Below, piece by piece: positions 59,535-64,000 of a stretch of DNA of 64,000 nt. Source of the DNA: Nitzschia sp. DOCU1 (lineage: Eukaryota; Bacillariophyta; Bacillariophyceae; Bacillariales; Bacillariaceae); the NCBI GenBank assembly GCA_951394045.1, contig OX596001.1, forward strand, positions 62,001 through 126,000, read 5' to 3'. The position numbers were made by a program, and so were the translations under genes. Below the pieces are notes generated by a model that searched no databases, was not told where the DNA came from, and saw only the letters and a list, made by a program, of their open reading frames with translations. Positions within the stretch are counted from its first letter, which is position 1. The number at the start of each line of letters is the position of its first letter.

Positions 59535-61037
59535 TCAAATGTATTCCTTTTCGTGGTCGTCCTTCTTGTTCTCGCAGGAAGTAATACGAGTACCCACTTT
59601 TACTACTACAAGTTTGCATTCTTGTAGCAATTGAAAATAACACCATTGGTTATCAAATCGCATATCATACCAATAATTGATAGCGACAGTTTCACAGGTT
59701 TGTGTCACTCGATGAAACCACAATGCAGGCAAATACAACATTTCTCCCGCTTGGACTCGAATTTCCATAGGATGTGTATATTGCAATAGAGGAAAGGATT
59801 CCAATAGCAGTTTTCGTTGTTGACGTAGACGATTCTTGTCATTTTCAGAATCACCCTGACGTACGAGTAGAGAAACGTCAGGATAGATCCAGCGCACTTT
59901 GGAGTTGTTGTAGGATGAGTCCTGCTGCTCTTTTGGACCATGATCCTTCGTCTTGTCAGGTCGGACTGCCCACGAGGACAGCATAGGTTGACCATCCCCC
60001 GTCCCGCCCGTATCTTTGTCGTCAGGTTGTTGGTCCCCAAGAATGGTTTCAAATTGGCCACTGCGATATTCCAAGTCTTGATACAAACACATGACATCGG
60101 ATGGTGGACACACCCAAAAGACTTTTTCTCCACTTGCTACATAAAACAAGTTTTCATAATGATCCTTGTGCATACTCGAGACACTTGCCGCATTGCCCAT
60201 CCATAAATTGACCGCCTCCAACGATGATTCGTCACCGGAACCAAAGGCTTGTTGAGCCCAATCAAAGTTAGCTGGAAATAACGAAGCCAAGTCGGTAATA
60301 TCTGGATGGCTTGTCGTTGATGGTTGTTCGGGCGTTCGCAGGCAATCGTTTTGTCGAGAATAGTACACGATGGAATTGTCCGGCAAGGGAATTGTTGAAT
60401 GAGTCGTATGGAGAGGCATGTGGCTGCTGCTGTCATTATCGCAATAGTCACCGGCGTCATTGGAATCCGATATCAACGGAACAGCGGGCAAACCATTGAC
60501 ATCGACCACAATTTCGTCGGTGGATGAATTCATAATTCCAGGACGGAATTGTCGTTCTTCTTGCCGCCGTAATCGAGTTCGAAATTCTCCCAATGACATA
60601 CCACAAGCCTTGGGTTGCACAAATATGAGCTCGGCATTGTTGTTACTGTCAATAACGGTTTGAACACAATCCCCATGTCCATTGGGCGTCACATCGACCG
60701 TCAGAGTCGTTTGCGGGCAAAGAATTTCGTCACAAATCTCATCCAAAGTCAAGTGGAGAGGACGACCTCCTGCCGCACCAAGAATGGCATTCCGAATAAT
60801 GCAGGGCCTCGAAGGACCCACAAAGTCCCGACAGAATTGCAAGGCCGTGGGTGGTTCTTCTAGGAGGGGAACACGAGAGTGACACCAAAGAGATCCCACC
60901 GTTTCGGCAAAAGTTTCTTCCCAGGCAACCGGCGGGTCCAGCAGGTGGTGCTGAGGTTGACTTTCAGCCTCGGCAGCGGCTCTGTCGCCGCCATTATCAT
61001 TGTTGTCCTGATGTAAAGCGACATTTCCTTCCCTCAT
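59535..61037 (-). CDS. JmjC-domain (cupin 8) oxygenase, JMJD7-like
   Basis: 500 aa from ATG 61037, single exon. N-terminal region: WHSR-like SLWCHSRVPLLEEPPTALQF and CRDFVGPSRPCIIRNA, as in JMJD7 and related cupin-8 proteins. The JmjC core has the Fe(II) ligands in SMHKDHYENLFYVASGEKVF (H-x-D) and a distal His in LYLPALWFHRVTQT, plus AINYWYDMRFDNQW, which closes the barrel. A 2-oxoglutarate lysine would be the K in GEKVFW. Inserts rich in Asp/Asn/Gly (150-250 and 330-390) make it longer than animal JMJD7. JMJD7 hydroxylates lysines on DRG GTPases; that substrate is only an analogy. No targeting signal seen; probably cytosolic or nuclear. Confidence 0.85.
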   Translation of the reverse strand: MREGNVALHQDNNDNGGDRAAAEAESQPQHHLLDPPVAWEETFAETVGSLWCHSRVPLLEEPPTALQFCRDFVGPSRPCIIRNAILGAAGGRPLHLTLDEICDEILCPQTTLTVDVTPNGHGDCVQTVIDSNNNAELIFVQPKACGMSLGEFRTRLRRQEERQFRPGIMNSSTDEIVVDVNGLPAVPLISDSNDAGDYCDNDSSSHMPLHTTHSTIPLPDNSIVYYSRQNDCLRTPEQPSTTSHPDITDLASLFPANFDWAQQAFGSGDESSLEAVNLWMGNAASVSSMHKDHYENLFYVASGEKVFWVCPPSDVMCLYQDLEYRSGQFETILGDQQPDDKDTGGTGDGQPMLSSWAVRPDKTKDHGPKEQQDSSYNNSKVRWIYPDVSLLVRQGDSENDKNRLRQQRKLLLESFPLLQYTHPMEIRVQAGEMLYLPALWFHRVTQTCETVAINYWYDMRFDNQWCYFQLLQECKLVVVKVGTRITSCENKKDDHEKEYI

Positions 61038-61192
61038 TGTCTAGTCTGAGGTTTACAAGGGAGAGATGTGTGGTGGGTAATGGCTCGAGGATCCGATGAC
61101 ACTTGGATTTTCCGGCATCCAAGGGCGAAGATACGGTTTGGCGAATCCGTATCTTTCATTGACTGATTCGACCTGAATATTTTTTTCTCTGT

Positions 61193-61350
61193 GACGAGGT
61201 TGGGGCGCTCGTGATGCTCGAGCCTGACGAGGTTGGGGGGCTCGTGATGCTCGAGCGTGACGAGGCTGGGGGCTCGTGATGCTCGAGCACGCTACGAGGT
61301 TGGGGGGCTCGTGATGCTCGAGCGTGACGAGGTTGGGGGGCTCGAAGCCG
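61193..61350. repeat. 33-bp minisatellite, about five copies
   Basis: Units of GTGACGAGGTTGGGGGGCTC followed by GTGATGCTCGAGC, the last one truncated. Single-base and 2-bp variants distinguish the copies. Each contains GCTCG-TGATG-CTCGAGC, a small palindrome. It lies in the divergent region between the JmjC gene and the I29-like gene. Confidence 0.8.
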
Positions 61351-61824
61351 GCCGACTTCCGTCGATCGTGACACCACCTTCGACTGATTCGACTTTTTTT
61401 TTTGAAATTTCGACAAACGTTGCCGGCGCGCTCCCGTACGCTCATTGGTTAGGAGCATAGTGGTGCAGATCCACCAGCCCCATGCAACACCCCCAAAAGA
61501 TCCATTGCATTCGGCTGGCATCAATGCAGCCCATTGCCATTGGCTTGTTTGAAGGACACCATCAACACCCCCTAGCATTGAGTTATCATACCGATCGACG
61601 TATCCATCCTCTCAATTGAATTACTTTCCTTTCGTTGTCACGAAGCCTGGACTAGTAGACTAGCTTTACTAGTAGGACGGGTAGAAGTGTACCAGGAGTT
61701 AAACGACGATTCTCAAAAGGGGCGGCAACAGACGCATTTCCAGCCCGCTCTGAATCCAATCCCTACCGCCGTTGCGTTTTAACTGGGGACTTCCTACCAA
61801 AACCTGCCCTGAGAGACACAGACC

Positions 61825-64000
61825 ATGATGGGGTCTAATATGAAGGGCAGCAATGCTGTCAACAGCCGTCGCCTGGTGATTAGCTTGCTGTTTCTAACGT
61901 TGGAACAGCTGTTCCATGGCTGCTGGGCGTTTCATGAGAATCGAAACATTCTCCGTCACCGTTCTATTCGTTGGATGCCCCCACCTTCTTCGACACGATA
62001 TACCGAGTTATTCCTGGCCAGACCCGACAGTGTTCCTGGAATTACGTCGGGTATGGATGAAGGCTCTCTCAGGCAATTATATGATCAGTGGCGATCCGCC
62101 CATAACAAAAGGTTTGACTCGGCCCGATTTGAAATTTTCAAAGGAAACTATATAGCGAGTCGACAAGCACACGAGGCGGCGACACGACGGGCCCGACAAG
62201 AATCAAGACCAGGGCCCGGGCCCTTGGTATTGAATGCCTATGCGGACATGACACCCCAAGAATATCGACAATTTGTTCAACAGCAACAACAGCAGGCAGG
62301 AGGTGCATCGTCGACGGCTGGTACTAATATTCAACCCAGCATGGTGGGAAAAACGGTGGGTCCTGCTCGAACCGCTTCGGGTGTATCGTCTCCCCATTTC
62401 TTTTCTGGCGGCGCGAACAAGGGAAATGCAGATGCAGCTGCAGCAGACGAACAACTACGCCCATCCTCGTCTTCGGTTTCCTCGCCGACAGAAGCAAAAA
62501 CGGCAGGGAAAAAAGATCCTCCTCCTACTGCTTCCGGCCCTGACAGTGCTGGGGGTGGTTCATTGGATCCATCGTCGTCCAAAGGAACGCGAAAGGTCGC
62601 ACCTCGAACGGATACGAGTACTTCCCAAGACCATTATTCCAAGGTAGAGCGTGCCGGGGAGGCCGAAACGAAGGCTCAGGAGACTACCCCAGTAGCAGCT
62701 GCAGCATCAGCAGGAACTGCATCCATGTCTGCAACTGCCGCGGCAACTGGCGTGCCTGCCACGGCTACGAGGGGTGGCTTTTTTGTGTCATGGGATTGTC
62801 TCCAAGATCCTGCCAATGGCAAGACCAAAAATGATCGCATTGCGACTATTTATCAACGATACTGTCAACACTTTGGAAAAACCTGGAATCAAGGCAATAA
62901 CGAACAAAAAATGCAACAACGTTTGGAGTTATTTACCGAACGTCTCTACATGTTTTTACGCGTCCAACGAGATTGCATGGTCAAGGGAAAACCTCCCATT
63001 ACCATGAATTCCAATGCCGATTTGACCAAGGAAGAATTTCAATTGGCACAAGCACGAGATGCCCAGAGATTGGCAAAGGAATTACAAGCTCGACAGCAAC
63101 AAGACGCATCCGGAAGAGGAGGAGTGACTAGCAACAAAGTGGTCGACAAGGCCAATGTGATTCCTACAGTAGGCAAACGAGTTTCGTCTAGTACCGTTAC
63201 GGAGGACGTGCCTTCGTCTTTGCAAGAGACTCCCAAGCCCACTTTGGAAAGTGTGACGCCGGCAACTGTCGAGTCCTCCAAAGCGACTCCTCCTCACAGG
63301 ACGCCGGCTACACCGGAAACCAAAGGAACCACTACTACTGCTCCCAGCAAAGCAGCAGCGACAGGGGTACCGGAAACCAAAGCAATGGATATAGATCCTG
63401 CCACCAAATGGGAAAAGGTTGTACCATCATCAGCCTCCTTGCAAGGAGAATCGAGACCAGCCGAGTCGTCCGCCAAGGTTTCCAGCATCCAGTCGAGCAT
63501 TACTGGGGGTCCCGCCGTTTCTGCATCGAACAGCGGCAATATTGTTGAGGCTGCAAAGGAAGAAAGTACCAAGGATGGTGCGGGCGAGCAAAAGGACGAT
63601 ACTCGACAGCAAGAACTTGGTCAGCGCGCGCTCTTGCAAGAACGAATTTTGCAAGACGATCAAGCCAAACAAGAGGCAGAAGCACAAGAAGAGGACGATA
63701 GAATGCGTTTAGCCCAAGAACTCAACCGGCAAGAGGAGCCGGGCAAGAAGGTGAGTCATGATCAAGAGTTGTTGTTTAATCGGACCGTTCCCGAGAAATC
63801 CATTTTTCTAAACCATAGCCAGGCACCGCAGCGTTCGAAAGCAGACAAGGCAGAGCAAAAGCGTCTCGCTGCATTGGAATCGGCTTCGGCTCGGCAACGA
63901 GCTTGGGAGGAGGCCCGAGAACAGGCCGCTCGAGAAAAGGCTGCAGCAGAAGAAGAGGCGCGAAAGCAAGTGGAGCTAGAGGCTAAGAGGAAGCAAGAAT
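61825..64000 (+). CDS. Large protein with two cathepsin-propeptide (I29)-like domains, 3' end outside window
   Basis: Open from tandem ATGs at 61825/61828 to the window end (at least 725 codons). The N-terminus is a signal peptide (RRLVISLLFLTLEQLFHGCWA). The first I29-like unit at about 90-160 has LRQLYDQWRSAHNKRF, FEIFKGNYIASRQ and LNAYADMTPQEYRQF, matching the ERFNIN/GNFD-type propeptide pattern. The second at about 325-410 is weaker: IYQRYCQHFGKTW, RLELFTERLYMFLRV and MNSNADLTKEEFQLA. Between and after are disordered Ala/Thr/Ser/Pro segments, then a long charged coiled coil (AREQAAREKAAAEEEARKQV). An in-frame 72-bp interval at 63751-63822 with GTGAGT and CAG ends is probably an intron. 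No cysteine-protease domain within the window; it may follow or be absent. Likely secretory or vacuolar. Confidence 0.7.
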   Translation, partial: MMGSNMKGSNAVNSRRLVISLLFLTLEQLFHGCWAFHENRNILRHRSIRWMPPPSSTRYTELFLARPDSVPGITSGMDEGSLRQLYDQWRSAHNKRFDSARFEIFKGNYIASRQAHEAATRRARQESRPGPGPLVLNAYADMTPQEYRQFVQQQQQQAGGASSTAGTNIQPSMVGKTVGPARTASGVSSPHFFSGGANKGNADAAAADEQLRPSSSSVSSPTEAKTAGKKDPPPTASGPDSAGGGSLDPSSSKGTRKVAPRTDTSTSQDHYSKVERAGEAETKAQETTPVAAAASAGTASMSATAAATGVPATATRGGFFVSWDCLQDPANGKTKNDRIATIYQRYCQHFGKTWNQGNNEQKMQQRLELFTERLYMFLRVQRDCMVKGKPPITMNSNADLTKEEFQLAQARDAQRLAKELQARQQQDASGRGGVTSNKVVDKANVIPTVGKRVSSSTVTEDVPSSLQETPKPTLESVTPATVESSKATPPHRTPATPETKGTTTTAPSKAAATGVPETKAMDIDPATKWEKVVPSSASLQGESRPAESSAKVSSIQSSITGGPAVSASNSGNIVEAAKEESTKDGAGEQKDDTRQQELGQRALLQERILQDDQAKQEAEAQEEDDRMRLAQELNRQEEPGKKVSHDQELLFNRTVPEKSIFLNHSQAPQRSKADKAEQKRLAALESASARQRAWEEAREQAAREKAAAEEEARKQVELEAKRKQE

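Overview
The window reads as nuclear DNA of a diatom, most likely a raphid pennate such as a Seminavis relative. This is inferred from: introns of mostly 65-150 bp with GT-AG borders; a cyclophilin with an N-terminal targeting region and a twin-arginine, thylakoid-type signal; a FUN14 protein with a C-terminal EF-hand-like tail; a degenerate Ty1/copia element resembling the diatom CoDi type; and a cluster of single-pass membrane LRR proteins. No rRNA, tRNA or CRISPR was seen.

Layout. 1-4 kb: an unknown ORF, a convergent SET-like gene, a pogo/Tigger-type DDE transposase and a small spliced gene. 4-7 kb: gene-poor, with repeats and hairpins. 7-13.3 kb: two unknown genes, then a large two-ORF transposase-like unit whose ORFs are offset by one base. 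13.9-18 kb: a disordered gene with DPF/FGDF motifs, then repeat-rich DNA with an LTR relic, tandem repeats and foldbacks. 18.3-20.1 kb: a membrane protein with a Hedgehog/intein (Hint) domain. 20.4-24.2 kb: a fringe-like glycosyltransferase relic and two paralogous spliced sulfotransferases. 24.8-30.4 kb: an LRR protein, a DnaJ protein and a FUN14 protein. 30.9-58.8 kb: a repeat-protein gene, four membrane LRR genes whose introns I could place to give complete reading frames (968, 788, 1018 and 830 aa), a chimeric pseudogene, a broken copia element, a cyclophilin, a small TIR element and a truncated LRR relative. 59.5-61 kb: a JMJD7-like JmjC oxygenase. 61.8 kb to the end: a long open gene with two cathepsin-propeptide (I29)-like domains.

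The most informative structure is a tandem segmental duplication. A unit running from the 3' part of the repeat-protein gene, through an LRR gene, to the 5' part of the cyclophilin gene is present twice. The junction at about 37.93 kb fuses the cyclophilin 5' end to the repeat-protein 3' end. The copia element then separated the second LRR gene from the intact cyclophilin. The LRR genes place most LRRs in separate 72-nt exons split in phase 1, which allows gain and loss of whole repeats; one such loss is visible between the two duplicates. Other notable items are the 636-bp TIR element at 52.73-53.37 kb, the out-of-frame transposase pair at 9.3-13.3 kb, and a sulfotransferase intron that splits the PAPS-binding motif.
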